A DNA stretch of 64,000 nucleotides from Pseudisothecium myosuroides (GCA_951799445.1 OX637287.1:31824224-31888223); one strand, 5' to 3'; shown: positions 21,543-34,600, numbered from the stretch's first letter. Program-made: numbers and translations. Notes: generated from the sequence alone by a model not told the origin.

Positions 21543-22292
21543 TTAATACCTAAAGGATCAAGCTGCATTCTTTTAGCAACATAGCGATTTTGGGCAACTC
21601 AATAAGAATGGATTTTTTATTTTTTTTATTTGAAAATTTTACACAACATGTGCCCAAGGAGTAGCTTTAAGGCTCAACAATTTTCGTAACTTTTGACTAC
21701 ATACTTAAGAAGTTATTGCATGATATGTGATTTTCTTTGAACTTTGGGTAGCCCGGGCAACTCAAAAAAATTCTTTAAAAATGACTTTTAAAAAAAATAA
21801 AAAATTGAAATTGGTTCTTTAGATTTATATATATGTGGAAAGATTTGAATCATTCAACTCCAATCAATGAGTCAAAAGTTATGAGGAGTTTAAGTTTGCA
21901 GGTAGGTATCGAGTCTTTGAAAACCATATCTACACGCAAACTTAAACTCCTCATAACTTTTGACTCATTGATTGGAGTTGAATGATTCAAATCTTTCCAC
22001 ATATATATAAATCTAAAGAACCAATTTCAATTTTTTATTTTTTTTAAAAGTCATTTTTAAAGAATTTTTTTGAGTTGCCCGGGCTACCCAAAGTTCAAAG
22101 AAAATCACATATCATGCAATAACTTCTTAAGTATGTAGTCAAAAGTTACGAAAATTGTTGGGCCTTAAAGCTACTCCTTGGGCACATGTTGTGTAAAATT
22201 TTCAAATAAAAAAAATAAAAAATCCATTCGTAGTGAGCTGCCCAAAATCGCTATGTTGCCAAAAACACGCAGCTTGGTCCTTTAGGGGTTAA
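21543..22292. repeat. Inverted dimer of TTAA element A1 half
   Basis: Two 357-bp arms (21543-21899 and 21936-22292) around a 36-bp loop, each starting at a TTAA-type end (TTAATACCTAAAGGATC and TTAACCCCTAAAGGACC). Mismatches cluster in the outer ~70 bp; the inner ~285 bp are nearly identical. Each arm corresponds to about 58260-58628 of A1. It can fold into a very long stem. Non-coding. Confidence 0.85.
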
Positions 22293-23104
22293 AGTGCCTT
22301 TATCGTTTATTAAAGTACGTATGTAATGTAGAATGAGGGAGTTCACACCTTCTTTAGAAAGCTATTTCAAAAATCCAAATATCTTTTAATAATACTCCTC
22401 AAATTGGCATGTTGTTTGTCCCTACTAGGTAGATGGTTCAATTAATGACTTTTGTATTTATTAATAAAATGAGCATCTTTAAGAAAAATTTGAATAATTT
22501 TTTTTGTAATTTTTTGAGCTAAAAGCACACAATATTCTGTGAATCTTCAAAGCTAAAAGTATAGGGTACCTATTTTTCTACTAGCATTAGAGAAAATTTC
22601 AAGCCATGTTTGAGCTACTAGAATGCACAAAAATGTGCATTTAAGAAAAATATCAGCCCAAAAAGGCTGTCAGGGAATCTATAAGGTGAGCAGTCGGCCG
22701 GTGAATCCTGTCAAAATTTTGATTAAAAAAATTATTTTTTATTATTTTAAATTTTAAAAAAAATATTTTAAAAAACTTCATTTTTTCCCCCGCTATATTT
22801 ACACATTTGCCAAAACCCTATTAGCCTTCCATATGGTCTAGATTTCCTATAATGGCTCCTTTGAAATGGACATTTTGGTGGCAATTGGAGGTCAACACAT
22901 ATGCAATGCAGACTTTTCATAACACACATTCCATCAGAATATAAGTGGCAAAAGTAGAAAGATGGCTCAATCTTGAAAGTTAAGTAACCTTATATGTTTT
23001 GTTATGCGGGATTTCTTTGCAACCATTTCTATATAGCTTTGTAGTGTCTACACTTGAATTAGAAACTCAAGGTGCATATTGCTAGACAAAGATTTGTTGG
23101 GTCT
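22293..23104. other. Intergenic, nothing recognised
   Basis: AT-rich, with a short GC patch near 22660-22720 and an A/T low-complexity stretch at 22720-22785. No supported feature. Confidence 0.3.
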
Positions 23105-23665
23105 TACCACCACAAAACTTAGGAGTATAAATGACTACAAAGAATGACTCCAAAATAGTCATTTCGGACAAAAATGACTCGAAGATGACTTTGGGCCCCG
23201 CAATCATTGTAGACAAGTCATTCTTTAAATGACTGCAGGGCTATTATCACCATCCAATTTGGACTTGGACGAAGAAAGGATGGGATGGTCTACGTGGCAT
23301 TTACATTGGAGGCTAATTTTTTTTGAAAGGCCGGGTAGTTGCCCATTTTTTGAAAAATTCAGTTGACGCAGTCATTTTGCAGTTGCAATGTAGTCCGACT
23401 GCTACTAACGTGGACATCCATGTGAGTCATGCAACAATCATTTTGCAGTCGTGAGGGAGTTGCTTTGACCTGTGCAAGGCTAACACGTGTTTAGTCATTC
23501 TTTAGTTATTGTGCGAGGCTGACGCGTGTCCATTCATTCTGTAGTCATTCGTAGGGAGCACTTTCAAGATTGCCCACTCATTTTTGAGTGACGCACGTAG
23601 TCATTCTAAAGTGACATGGATTTAGGATTTAGGGTACTCTCCAAGGACACAGAAAGTCATTTTTT
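23105..23665. repeat. Block rich in AGTCATT / AATGACT motifs
   Basis: More GC-rich than its surroundings, with at least a dozen AGTCATT or AATGACT motifs in both orientations (for example around 23127, 23140, 23157, 23170, 23218, 23232, 23370, 23500, 23555 and 23610). Such clustering resembles subterminal repeats of a non-autonomous DNA transposon, but I could not define clean ends. Confidence 0.45.
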
Positions 23666-23774
23666 CTTGTCATTTTTAGTTTGCAACAATGAGTACAAAA
23701 AAGAATGTTATGACAAATAGACAAAAAATAATTGTTTTACATTCACATATGAGTATATTCAAAGTTCCACGGCA

Positions 23775-23840
23775 ATACACCATGTACACTATGCTATATA
23801 CAATATGCCATATACAATACACCATACACCATATTTGGCT
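23775..23840. repeat. Degenerate ATACACCAT-type short tandem repeat
   Basis: Imperfect reiterations of 'atacaccat', 'atatacaatatgccat' and similar. The two overlapping open frames on opposite strands are by-products of this repeat. Confidence 0.5.
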
Positions 23841-23894
23841 TATGTCTTGCATGGCTTCCAAATTCACTTAGTGTGTAAGTATGAGAAGTTGAAA

Positions 23895-24117
23895 TGACAA
23901 GCCTTTTGTAGAAGTGGGGTAGTAGGAGGCAAGACAAACCATGTGAGATATGTAAAATGCAAGAATTGTGTTATTATACAAGTAATATTTCAGACCTCAT
24001 TGAAGCACAGTAGATGAATTTTTTTCAAAAAACTTTGAACTATTAAAAGTTAAGAAATCAATCTCACTTTCATCTCTAAAAATCCATTTTACATTTTGAG
24101 CCTCAAATCAAAATTAT
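23895..24117. repeat. Fold-back repeat F, single arm
   Basis: Matches the first arm at 19560-19820 ('gtagtaggaggcaa', 'cagacctcat', 'gagcctcaaatcaaaat'). The second arm is absent. 24118-24734 holds no recognised feature. Confidence 0.45.
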
Positions 24118-24885
24118 TTAAAGAGTTGTTTCCTTGGTTCCCTATAGCGTAGGAACTAATTGGCGAAGTTAGAAGAACATGAACATTTAGACACCTATAA
24201 TGGGCTTGACCTTGGTCCCTGCATAGGGATACCCAACGTAATTTGCTAACACCACCTTTATGCCCGCCTTTGTCAAGTACTGGATGGTGGACAAATAATG
24301 AATGCCAAAGTGCTTTGAAATTCTCTTTCATTTATTAATAAGATCCAATAAAAATAAATTATGTTTACTAATAATAACTATGTTCAATTGTAATTAGTGT
24401 CAAGAATAGGAGCACATACCTTAGAAATATTAATTATCATCTACTTCCATGCCATGGAATTAGATGTTTTTTATTTTTATTTTAGTCACTAGTGAAATTT
24501 ATACACTAGTGAAATTTATTTTTTGATTAGACTAAATTCTATAGAGTATAGACTAGTTGTGGTCTATAAGCTTAGTCTAACTAGCAAGTAATCTACTAGT
24601 GATACATCTAGTCTACATACCACAAACTTTTAATTCCCACAATTGTCAATGAGATATACCAATCAATGAATAATTTGGCTAATCAATGATGTGTAAAATT
24701 AACCCCACTATTCTATAGTAGATTTGGAGGCACTTTGAGGAATGAATTGTACAATGACTAAGGTATAATAAATATCACACTAGCTACTGGGGAGAGCAAC
24801 TTTGAATGACATTTGGAATAATATGAGGATGTGCAAGACCATGCAAAAAGTCACGCAATCCTTCTTTAAAATTAGATTTTTTTTG

Positions 24886-26018
24886 TAACTTCTAAAGTCC
24901 AAGTGTCCCCTCGAAGGACACAATGGATTTTAGGCAAACTCCTACACTTTCATTATTCATCTTAATTTTCTAAAACATTTCTTAAAGATAGAAAAACACA
25001 TTAGCTTTTTGAGAGTATAATTTTTATTTCAATCAATGCTTGGGTGCAAAAGTTATGGCACAATAAGTTATAAGTTTTAGTTTGGTAGGCAAAAAAAAAT
25101 CTTCACAAAATCTTAAAATTCAAAAAATTCAAAAAATGTTTCTTATAGATTGTATTTTTATCTATATGGAAAGTTTTGATTCATTTCAACTAGATTTGTT
25201 ATGTGAAATTTATGGACAATCTTATTTTGGGGGCAATCAAAGCATCTTCTTGAAAAATAATAACTAGTAGGGTTCATTTCTAAATTCAATTTTTACAATC
25301 TTTCAAAAAATATAATTTTGCAATATTAAGATCTTTTGCTCAAACAATCTCACCATTGAAATTAATGTGTTTCAATTCCATCTTAGAGCTATTAGTAGTT
25401 TAGTTTTCCCTTCAACATTGAACCTACTTCTACTTTACAATTTATAATGAGCGAAAGCTAAGTTTTTTGTTTTGTTCTTCTAAATCCTAAATTTTCAATC
25501 CAATTTTTCAACATAAAAAATTAGAAATTGAAAATTAGTAGTACAAATTTTTTAAATAAGAGTATTCAAAGCCAAAAAATCTAATTGAGCAAGGTAAGAA
25601 TAACTTGTTTTCTTCACTTTAAATGTAAATATCTTGCAACCTACACGGTCAAAGTTTTCTAAATTTGTTCCACGCATTTTTACACTACACTAATGATGTT
25701 ATTTAGTGTTACCCACACTACTTGCATTCAAAATGTCATTAATTTTTACTCTTGATGAATATTTTTACCCGCTACATTCATTGACAACCGCAACTTTGGA
25801 ACATATCAATACCTATGCTCTTGGTAAAAATATTCATCAAGAGTAAAAAGTTATAACATTTTAAATTCAATTAGTGTAGGTAACACTAAATACCATTATT
25901 AGTGTAGTCTAGTATGAGATCCTACAATTAGACATGCAAAAAAAAAAAATTAAGTTTTTACTTTTGCAATAGAAATGGAAGCTTTGAGTGGTTTTGTTTT
26001 TTATGAGTTGGAAGTTAA
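24886..26018. mobile_element. TTAA-terminated element, subfamily A2 (worn), with nested hairpin
   Basis: Left end TAACTTCTAAAGTCC and right end ...GAAGTTAA are degraded. The interior matches A2 at 48345-49154 in the same orientation ('aagttatggaca', 'gggggcaatc', 'cctacttctac'). The paralogous R7 copy has an uninterrupted 'attattaaactaaaaaattgg' at 40661, giving a single TTAA where this copy has the insertion. A palindromic MITE is nested at 25683-25909. Confidence 0.7.
25683..25909. mobile_element. Palindromic MITE nested in A2 element
   Basis: CTACACTAAT...ATTAGTGTAG ends with inverted arms of about 85 bp ('tatttagtgttac', 'actcttgatgaatattttta' shared). Central loop about 25770-25825. It resembles CACTA-type ends on the left only; superfamily not assigned. 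Confidence 0.65.
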
Positions 26019-26925
26019 ATTGGAAAATTGGAATCATTGTGCAAATTTCGAACATGTCGCATTACACAAAATAAACTTTCTGTGATTCTTAGTTTTGATA
26101 AAAAAATTAACATTTTTTTATTTTTTTGGAGATCACATTTTGGAAGCCATTTTTCAATAGAAGATTGACACATTTTTTACCTACAAATGACACACTAAAC
26201 TCTTAATAGAAGCACTTTTGCAGAAAATAAGGTTCAACAGATGCTTGAAATAGAGCTGTTTTGCAAAATTCGTTTTTTCCCACAAGTTTTGGAAAAATAA
26301 TTCTCCAAAGTTTTTTAATCTATTTTTAGAATTATTTTGGGACAAACTAAACCTGCCCTACACTGGTATTGTAATGGAATGGCATGAAAAATTGGTACTC
26401 TAGTTGAGTTAATTGCCACATCCAATCTGCCTTAGGTTGTACATTGAGGCCCCAACAAAAAACTTGTTCTATATTTTGATTCTGGTGGAGACCTTATCAA
26501 ACTATCTCCTACAGTCATGTTGAAAATATCAGCAAATATCCCTTCAAATTTGATCAAGAACATTAACTCATATCATAGTCATAGTCATAGTAGTATTTGA
26601 GGAACTATAAATTGTTTCTTGGTTCATTACATTGGTAGTAAATGGTATATGCGTGCCACTTGAGCATTTGGGAAGTTTTTGGAGTTGCTTTGGTAATTTG
26701 CCTCCGTTTTGTAGAAGGAGCCAAGTTGTTTTTTTCCAAAGGCACTAGTTGAATCCTCTCCTTATCAAAATCTTTTGGTTCATTTCCTCTCATATCAAAT
26801 TCTCACTCGACACTTTCTTTCAACTTCAAATTTGCAAAGGCTACAATCCTACTCTTTCAAAGACATGCCGGTTTTGAACTAAATTCTAAATTTCATTACA
26901 CCAGTCACACATGGACGATGGAGTA

Positions 26926-28756
26926 TTAGAACAAAAATGCGGTGACAAATGAGTCCTTTCTTGTAAATGTTAATAGAAAGACTTTGGAGTAGTTTGGAGA
27001 TCCAATTAGGGAAACCAAAGCTTAGTGTGAAGTTTGCTCAAGGAGAGAATTTCAAAGAGGAACCCTAATACATAATCCAATTTTGTCAAAACAATCACAT
27101 CCAAGAATAAATCTTCCAACTAGGTAAATGCTAATATCCTCACAGGTTGGCTAATTGCACAATTTGGCATTCCCTTCTTTTCCCCTCAAGGCCTAACAAC
27201 TTTTTGACAATGGAGGTTTATAGTGAATTGTCGCACATTGATATTTTTTTGCATGTGGACGTACTTGAAAGTTTTAATTTTAACAATGCAAAAGTAAAGA
27301 CTACCTTGTCTAAGATGCACAAAATCAACTATGGAAAATATTGATCTTTGGATTTTTAGATTATAACAATTTTGGATGATCAACTTTATTGGCAAAAAAA
27401 ACGTAGTTTTGGAGGAAGAAAAATTATGAGAAGATGAATAATGCTTTTTTAACCCCCAATTATTTATTTTTATTAGAATCTAAGGCAAATGAAATATTTT
27501 TTAACTTAAAAAAATAAAAAGTACAAAACTCTCTCAACTTTATAGACATTTTCAAACAAAAGGAGTAGAATTTAACAATTGATATTATTAGCATATTATT
27601 TGGAACATCTTCAAAAGATTTGGAAACATTATAATTATTTTGTGTTCTTATTCACACCAAATGGAATCTTATATTTTTAAAATTGCTAAATATTAAAAAA
27701 ATGAATTCTTTCCTCTAGCCCCAATTTGTTTGTGCAAAATAAAGACTAGAAATGTCCAAGAAAATGTTTTTTTCCATCCCAACTACTCCTTTTGTTGGAA
27801 AAAAATTATGTTTCCTCCTTTTTTCTATTAGACTACATAATTTCCTAAATAAGATTTTAAATACTTTTCACATTGAAATTTAGAATATTATAAAAGGCAA
27901 CAAATATATCAACTTGTTACTTTACAAGATCCTACTTTACAAATTACTACATATTGAGATTTGTTTCACCCAAACGAGAATTTACCATTGAGAATTTGAA
28001 GAAGACACAACTGTGTGTCCTCTTATTCCTTGAGGTGTTAAAGGCTATAAGGGTTTAGAATCTCCAAATTCATTCCCTTTTTAATCTTTTATTATTTATA
28101 TCTTTTAGCTTTCTCCAATTTCTAATGCTACAACCAACTTGAATATGGCTTCTTTTTTCTTTTCACTCAGCCAGCTCAATCTTTCTGCCGCCTTCTATTC
28201 ATCCAATTTGGTTTTGTCTTTGCCGCAACTTGGTTCCACTTCCTTCCTAGAACAACTTGAAGTTTAGTTTACCAAATTGGCTTTAACATTCTTAGAAATA
28301 CAATCTGCCTTTGCATAATCAAGGTGACAACAAAATTGATACTTTTCTTGCTCCAATTTGGAGTCAACTTTTTTCACTTTAGTATCACCCATTGTGCAAG
28401 CATGACTCTCTTCTCCATCTAGATATTAATAAAAGTATTTACACTTAGAAATATGGCACTATCTGGATCATGGTACATACACTCAATTAGAACCTATTGA
28501 GAAATTTCTAAATAGCATTGAGGCTTTATCTATACGATTTGGACTTCCACAAATAAATGACACATTTCATTCCAAAATTGGTCTAAGCAACATACATTCA
28601 AGCACTTACAAATTTGTTGCTGATATAGACCATCAATTCAAAATTTAAAAGGAAACGGAATCATTTGATAAAGTTGAGGGTTTCTCAACCCTAAGCGACA
28701 ATTGATCTGTGATTGTTTGTGCAACACAATTTTTTTAGTGCAAATGTAATATAATT
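26926..28756. other. Intergenic, nothing recognised
   Basis: AT-rich with no repeat ends or convincing frame. The overlapping short frames at 27147-27395 are on opposite strands of the same AT-rich DNA. Confidence 0.3.
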
Positions 28757-29400
28757 TATTTTTAGAGATTTTTGGTATATTTCTAATGTTGTTTGTCATA
28801 ATGGATTTGAGCTATAGGCAAATAACTATGAATTTCCAAATTTCCAAAGGTAAGGTGCAAATTGTAAAGATTTTACATGCGATGACTATTGGATCCTAGC
28901 TATAGGATCAAGGTAAGTTTACACTCCTTTTGCAATATTTTTTTTGGTAGATATTCTTGTTAGTTTTCTATAGCTTTTTGTCACAATCAATTTGGAATTG
29001 TAGGCAATTAGTTGTGAATTTCCAAAGATTAGGTTAAATTCTTTAGATTAAACATTGCGGAAAACTTTGAGACCAATATTAGAGTAAAATGAGCTTAAAT
29101 CTTCCTAAAATATAACTTTTTCTTATAGGTCTTCTTTGAAGCTCTTCTTAGTCGAGGAGCACAATGGATTTGAAGTTGTAATGAATTAACTATGACCTCT
29201 GAAAGTACTATTATAATTTGAAGGTTGCAAATTGCTAGCACTTGATTGGGGCTAAGCCACAGGAATAACATGATCCTAAATCTTGTGTATCTCAAGTTCC
29301 TTTGATAGATCTCTCTTACAATTATCTAAGACTAGTTAGCAAAATCAATTTGGAACTAAATTGAATGAGTTATAAATTTTCAAATGGAAAAAGGTTTATT
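28757..29400. repeat. Degenerate ~180-bp tandem repeat, about four units
   Basis: A landmark like 'cacaatggatttgaattgta' followed by 'aactatgaatttccaaa' recurs at about 28797, 28982, 29160 and 29340, a spacing of 178-185 bp. Units are well diverged. Non-coding; possibly a local satellite. Confidence 0.5.
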
Positions 29401-30070
29401 GTGAAGGAAGGAAGAAACTACTTATGGTTGATTCAAGATGACAAATGTACATGAGCAAAAAATGTAAATGAGTTGTATGTTCATGTGCACACATAAACCA
29501 ATGTGCATGAATAAGAATTCAATTGTGTTGAAGGAGGTAATTGGAGTGTTAGTAGCCATTGGAGATAAAATATGTATACTCATGAATGCATAAGTGCTTG
29601 TGGTGCAATGTAAAATTGTTTGAAGGAATGTGTTAGCTAAATTGGAAATGGAACGATGGAGTTATAGAGAAATGCAAACTTGTAGTGTTAATGCATTGTG
29701 ATTGGTATTGATTAGGACAATGTCTAAATTTAATAAGTTATGATGCATTATAGGAAGTTCACTGCTTGGAAGGTCTAGGTGTCTACACTCCGTACTGGAC
29801 TTTTGTAGGGTTCTTTTTTCCATTCTAGTTAAAACCCTCAAACCAATTAAGGCACAGTTGGGACTGTTGGAAAGCTCTTGGCAAACGGAGGTGTGCATGA
29901 AAGAGAATTTATGGCATTCCCACCAATAGGACAAAAGATATTGAATTTTCAAGTTTTAATCTCATTGGAAACAAAACAATTGGACGGAATTATAAAAATT
30001 GTTTGCACTGAGCCATTGGGTTGTTAAATACTTTGGCCACAGAATATCTAGTTGATACATTTAGTTAACT
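29401..30070. other. Intergenic, nothing recognised
   Basis: AT-rich. The 96-codon minus-strand frame at 29662-29952 has no recognisable domain. Confidence 0.3.
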
Positions 30071-30946
30071 TTAATCCTTCAAGGTTTTTGACTATGTTTT
30101 CACCAAAAATGCTCCAAAACTGCCATTTCTAATTTAAGTGCCAAATTTTAGAAAAAAAATATTTTTGGACACATGTTACTGTAGGATCTTGTAATAAACT
30201 TGTTTGAAAAGATGTAGAAAAAATTTCAGAATTTTCCACCATGTGGATTGCAAGATAATAGGATTTGAATTGACAAAAATTCTTTTTTTGTCCCTACGAA
30301 AAAATGGGCAGCTGCCCTTCACAAGGTCACATTTGTATGAAAAAGTGTCCAAAATGGTGGTTACACTTTAGATTCATTCTTCAAGGCAAGTTGGCTACAT
30401 GCTTGAAAAATTTCAGATCATTTTGGAATATAGAATTGTTAAGAATTATTTATGGAATTGAAAAATGCCATTTCCAACGGTTGTAATGTTGTGGTAAACA
30501 ATCTACACCCAATGTTTTTATTTTTTTTCAACAATATTGAAAATTGAGTTAAATAAAGGACTTCAAAGATTATTTTACACTAGAGATTCCATAACCACCC
30601 GCAGACTAAAACTCCTCATAATTCTCATCTCATTAATCAAAATAGAATGATTCAAAGCTTTTCACGTATATAGAAATCTTGAAAACCAATTTCAAATTTT
30701 TATTTTTTTTAAAAGTGATTTTTTAAGAATTTTTTGAGTTGCCCGCAGAGCATTGAAAATGACATATCATGCAATAACTTTTTAACCATGTAGTCAAAAG
30801 TTGTGAAAATTGTTGGGCCTTAAAGCTACTCCTCAGGAAAATGTTGTGTGAAAATTTCAAATTTCAAAATTAAAAACTCCGCTCGTAGTGAGCTGCCCCC
30901 AAAAGCTATGTTCTCAAAAAAGCATGTTCAATGCTTTAGGGGTTAA
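30071..30946 (+). mobile_element. TTAA-terminated element, subfamily A1
   Basis: Collinear in the same orientation with 57689-58628 from 'tttgactatgttttcacc' to the right end, whose complement is TTAACCCCTAAAGCATTG. The left end is worn (TTAATCCTTCAAGG). 876 bp. Its right TTAA sits exactly where homology between the upstream regions of the two receptor kinase genes begins. No transposase. Confidence 0.75.
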
Positions 30947-31629
30947 CTTTAACTTTTGAAAAAATGTTTGCTAATACTTCACTTTTATCTTTATTTTATT
31001 TTTCCTTTAAAATTTTGTTTTGTTGCAAATACTTAATTTTATCTCTACTCTGCTTCTAGTTTTAATTTTTAAATGTATTTGCCAAGACTTTTGCGATTTT
31101 CATATGCCAAAAAATAAAATGATAAAATGATAAAATAGACAGAACACATGATAATAAATAACAGTGCTACAGAATGGAAATATGGATATGAATGTAGATT
31201 AAGGACGGCTTAGCGGTAACCTTTGTGGCAATAATAAATGCCATACTCATGGTTGTGGCAACAACGTAAGGCACATTCAGTGCACGTTGAAAACCCCCAC
31301 CATTATCTGGCTTGCAAATACAGTCTGTACAGGAAAAGAGTCATCTTCCGTGAGTTCTGTCATTTGAAAATTGAAAAAAAAGAAAAGTTTCAAAGATTCA
31401 ACCCTCCCACTTGCAGGAAACACTCATCGGTACGTCTGCATCCGTTTTGAGGGGTGACGACGAGTGTGACCCTAAACAACAAACAGCTATGGCCATCACT
31501 TTGAAACTGACAGAGTTTAATTTTGCCCTCAGGCTCTGTGTCTGTGAGTCTAGTCTCGGTGTGGTTGCACATTGCAGGGACTGTTAATTTGTGAACTCAG
31601 AATATATCTGCGTTAAGTCACTTGAGCGC
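30947..31629 (+). promoter_or_regulatory. Upstream region of receptor kinase 2
   Basis: Duplicated with 14488-15572 but about 350 bp shorter, lacking the G-box segment. The last ~200 bp before the ATG are well conserved between copies, including 'gagtctagtct' and 'ttgcaggga'. No clear TATA box. Confidence 0.55.
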
Positions 31630-34600
31630 ATGCATCCAAACACGATGAGTCACTGGTTCGTGCCTCTTGTTCTTGTCTCTTTTACAATGCAATGGGTTCT
31701 CGAAGTATTAGCAGTAAATATCCTTGTGGGCACTGACTCAAGTCTTGAGGTGAATCCCAAACAATACCTCAGAAGCGCAAACGGCCAGTACTCCTTAGTG
31801 ATGCGGCCCGACTGCAATCTTGTAGTCTATAATGACTCTCAGCCTTTTCTAGGCACCAATTTCTCAAACCAGGCACCTTGCTCCCTCTGGATGCAAGGTG
31901 ATGGAAACTTCGTCATCTACAATTACTCAGACGCCAATCGAACTCGAAAAAGCCCTAATGCACTATATTCTCAACAGGGTGTCACGGGGATAATGGAGGC
32001 CCAATCATTTCTGCTTCTTGGAGACGATGGCAGTTCGGCCTTCTACGACTCCAACGGCTCCCGTATTCAGAAGAACAACCTCTTTGATGCAATTCAAGAA
32101 TCGTTCCCCAACGTTTCGGGGCTTAACTACTTGGACATTCATTCGAATGCCAACTACTCGGCATGGAAGCCACCGAATAACTCTCTTGCTGATTTTCCTT
32201 ATATGCCGGCAGGTTACTTCCTTTCCGCGGGAGAAAAACTGCAAACCTCGAATTTCATATTTACTCTGGAGCTTGGGACGGACTGCAATTTGCAATCCAA
32301 AAGTAGTGTTGATGAGGGTTTGATAAATAATACTCTGTGGGAGTCTCGGTCGACGAGGACGGACAATAGTGTCTGTCAGCTGGCTCTGCAGCCGGATGGT
32401 TCCCTTCAAATTCTTGACGCCAATTCGAGAGCCATTCACTGGAGCAGCGACGGATGTGGCGTCAGTGGAGTAAACTGGATCTTGAAGGGGAATCTGAACG
32501 ACGGAGCTTGGAGCATCAGTGAAATCACGAACACTAGTAATGTCCTTTGGAAAACCATCCCCGTCGCCCCATCCTCGCGTTCAGGGAAGTCGTCTATAAC
32601 ATTAATCTTGAGTGTCCTAGCTGGTGGCGTTGGTGGAGTTATAGTTCTGGCCTTGACCGTCTTGGGTTTGTATTCCCATGCACGAGAAAGTAAGCCTCTC
32701 GATTTCTTGAATCCAAAATCTTTGCAGTTCATTTTCCTTGCTGTCCTTGACTTCTTTACTGATGAAGTACGTTTGCAAGGGAAGGGTTGCACATCATAAT
32801 TGTATCCGCTGGTATTCCTGTCTCATGCATCAGGATTTCTTGACCCTTCGGAGAAAGCATTCCAGGCGCGACTGAGGGCCAAAGGGGGGACGTCCTACGC
32901 ATTTTCGCAAGCAAAGATTAAACAAGCAACCAAGAACTACGAGAATGTGATTGGGAGCGGGGGATTCGGCGTCGTGTATAAAGGGAAGTTGTCGGACGGG
33001 CGAGAGGTGGCAGCCAAAGTGTTGTCAGCGAATTCGCATCAAAGCAAGCAGGAGTTTTTCAATGAGGTAGTTTCGGAGAACAGTGTCGATCCCTGAACAT
33101 TCTTCAATCCACGAAAATCAACTTGAATTCAAGTTTGCTTGAAAATCAAACTCAGTATGGTCTCGATCATGTCTAGCCAGGGAAGTTGTTATTAGCTGAG
33201 ACACAAGGGATCATGAGCATTGTGCTTCTGCAGATCGAGCTGCTGTCCATGGTGCATCACAAGTACCTGGTGTCTCTGGTTGGGTTCAGCTGCACTCGCG
33301 TGCACCAGGTTTTGATCTACGAGTTCATGGGTGGCGGAGACCTTCGCCAGCGATTGCAAGGTGAGTGCAAACCTGTCTCGTGGCAAGCACTGCATTGAAG
33401 CCAATTTCCTGTTGCTCCACTGATTCTGATCTCGCTGCCTAGCTGACCGACAGATCTCATTTGGTCCGCAGGGGAGAGCAGTGCCGAGAATCCGTTGAGC
33501 TGGCGACAGAGAACCAACATCGTTCTTCAAGTTGCGGAAGGTAAATTACAATTTGCATCATTCATATTGTTGGTGTCGAGTTCTTAGGGTTTCAGTGCAT
33601 GACTGGAGATGGTGTGCAAGTTTCCCTGGGTGATGGTCTCTGTCAAACACCGCTCTTTTGCAGGGCTGGAGTACCTGCATGATAAATGCTCTCCGCCCAT
33701 CATCCACCGCGATGTGAAGAGCACCAACATTTTGCTCACCGACCAACTGGTGGCTAAAGTGGCGGATTTCGGGCTGTCCAAACTGAAAACCATCGGGCAG
33801 GAAAATGCCACTCATATCACAACGTTGGTGAAAGGCACTCCTGGATATCTCGACCCAGAGTGAGACTTGCAGCTTCCTCAATCCTTTCGTTTTCCTCTTT
33901 TGGCTAGGTTCTGTGCAAGCTCGCCTTGACACTCTCCGAGTGCACTAGATTCGATATTTGCCATCCCACCATCATGGTATTCCACATTCCTGATGCTGAT
34001 ATAGGCAATTGTGGTGGTTATACTTGCGTTGCAGATACCATGAAACAGGAAGGCTAACAGAGAAGAGTGATGTGTTCGCATTTGGAGTCGTGTTGATGGA
34101 GATTCTCACTGCACTACCCCATATGTACATTGCTCAGAAGGTTAGCTCCCCGGTCTGAATATTGATTTTGAAGAGCTGGTGATTAGGCGTTATGCATTTC
34201 GATTTAACGGAGAGGACTGGAAGTAGAGAAAGAATCTACATCGCATCTCGAATTTGGACGGTTTAGTGACCTTCTCAGCAACGCTATTAGCTTCACGCAA
34301 TGTTTTGGAACAGCACCTTAAATATGAAAGTTTTGAAACATACTGCAGCATACATGTCACGTTTTTCTGCCAGCATGTTCAGAAACGCTGTTCACTTTGG
34401 ACTATGTTTAGTAGCGATGTTGAAGGCCATTTTTGGAATCACGTTTTGGTGTTTTCAGCCATTTGCAAGACGTTGCTACAAACGTTACTGTAGTGGGTAA
34501 ATTTCTATTTGTGCCTAATAGATATGCTGCAGACTATGAATGCGTGCATATGTTGGCATTGATGGGCAGGTTGGCGGAGTTTGGAAAGACGAACAATATG

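Larger units (their letters stand above)
24735..26925. repeat. Dispersed repeat R7, copy A (carries a TTAA element)
   Basis: Aligns with 40518-41945 at both ends ('gagagcaactttgaatgaca' left; 'cacatggac' right). The main difference is the ~1.1-kb TTAA element at 24886-26018 here. The minus-strand stretch at 26605-26793 reads as a 62-codon open frame with a coding-like look, repeated in decayed form at 41640-41800; product unknown, possibly retroelement-derived. Confidence 0.65.
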
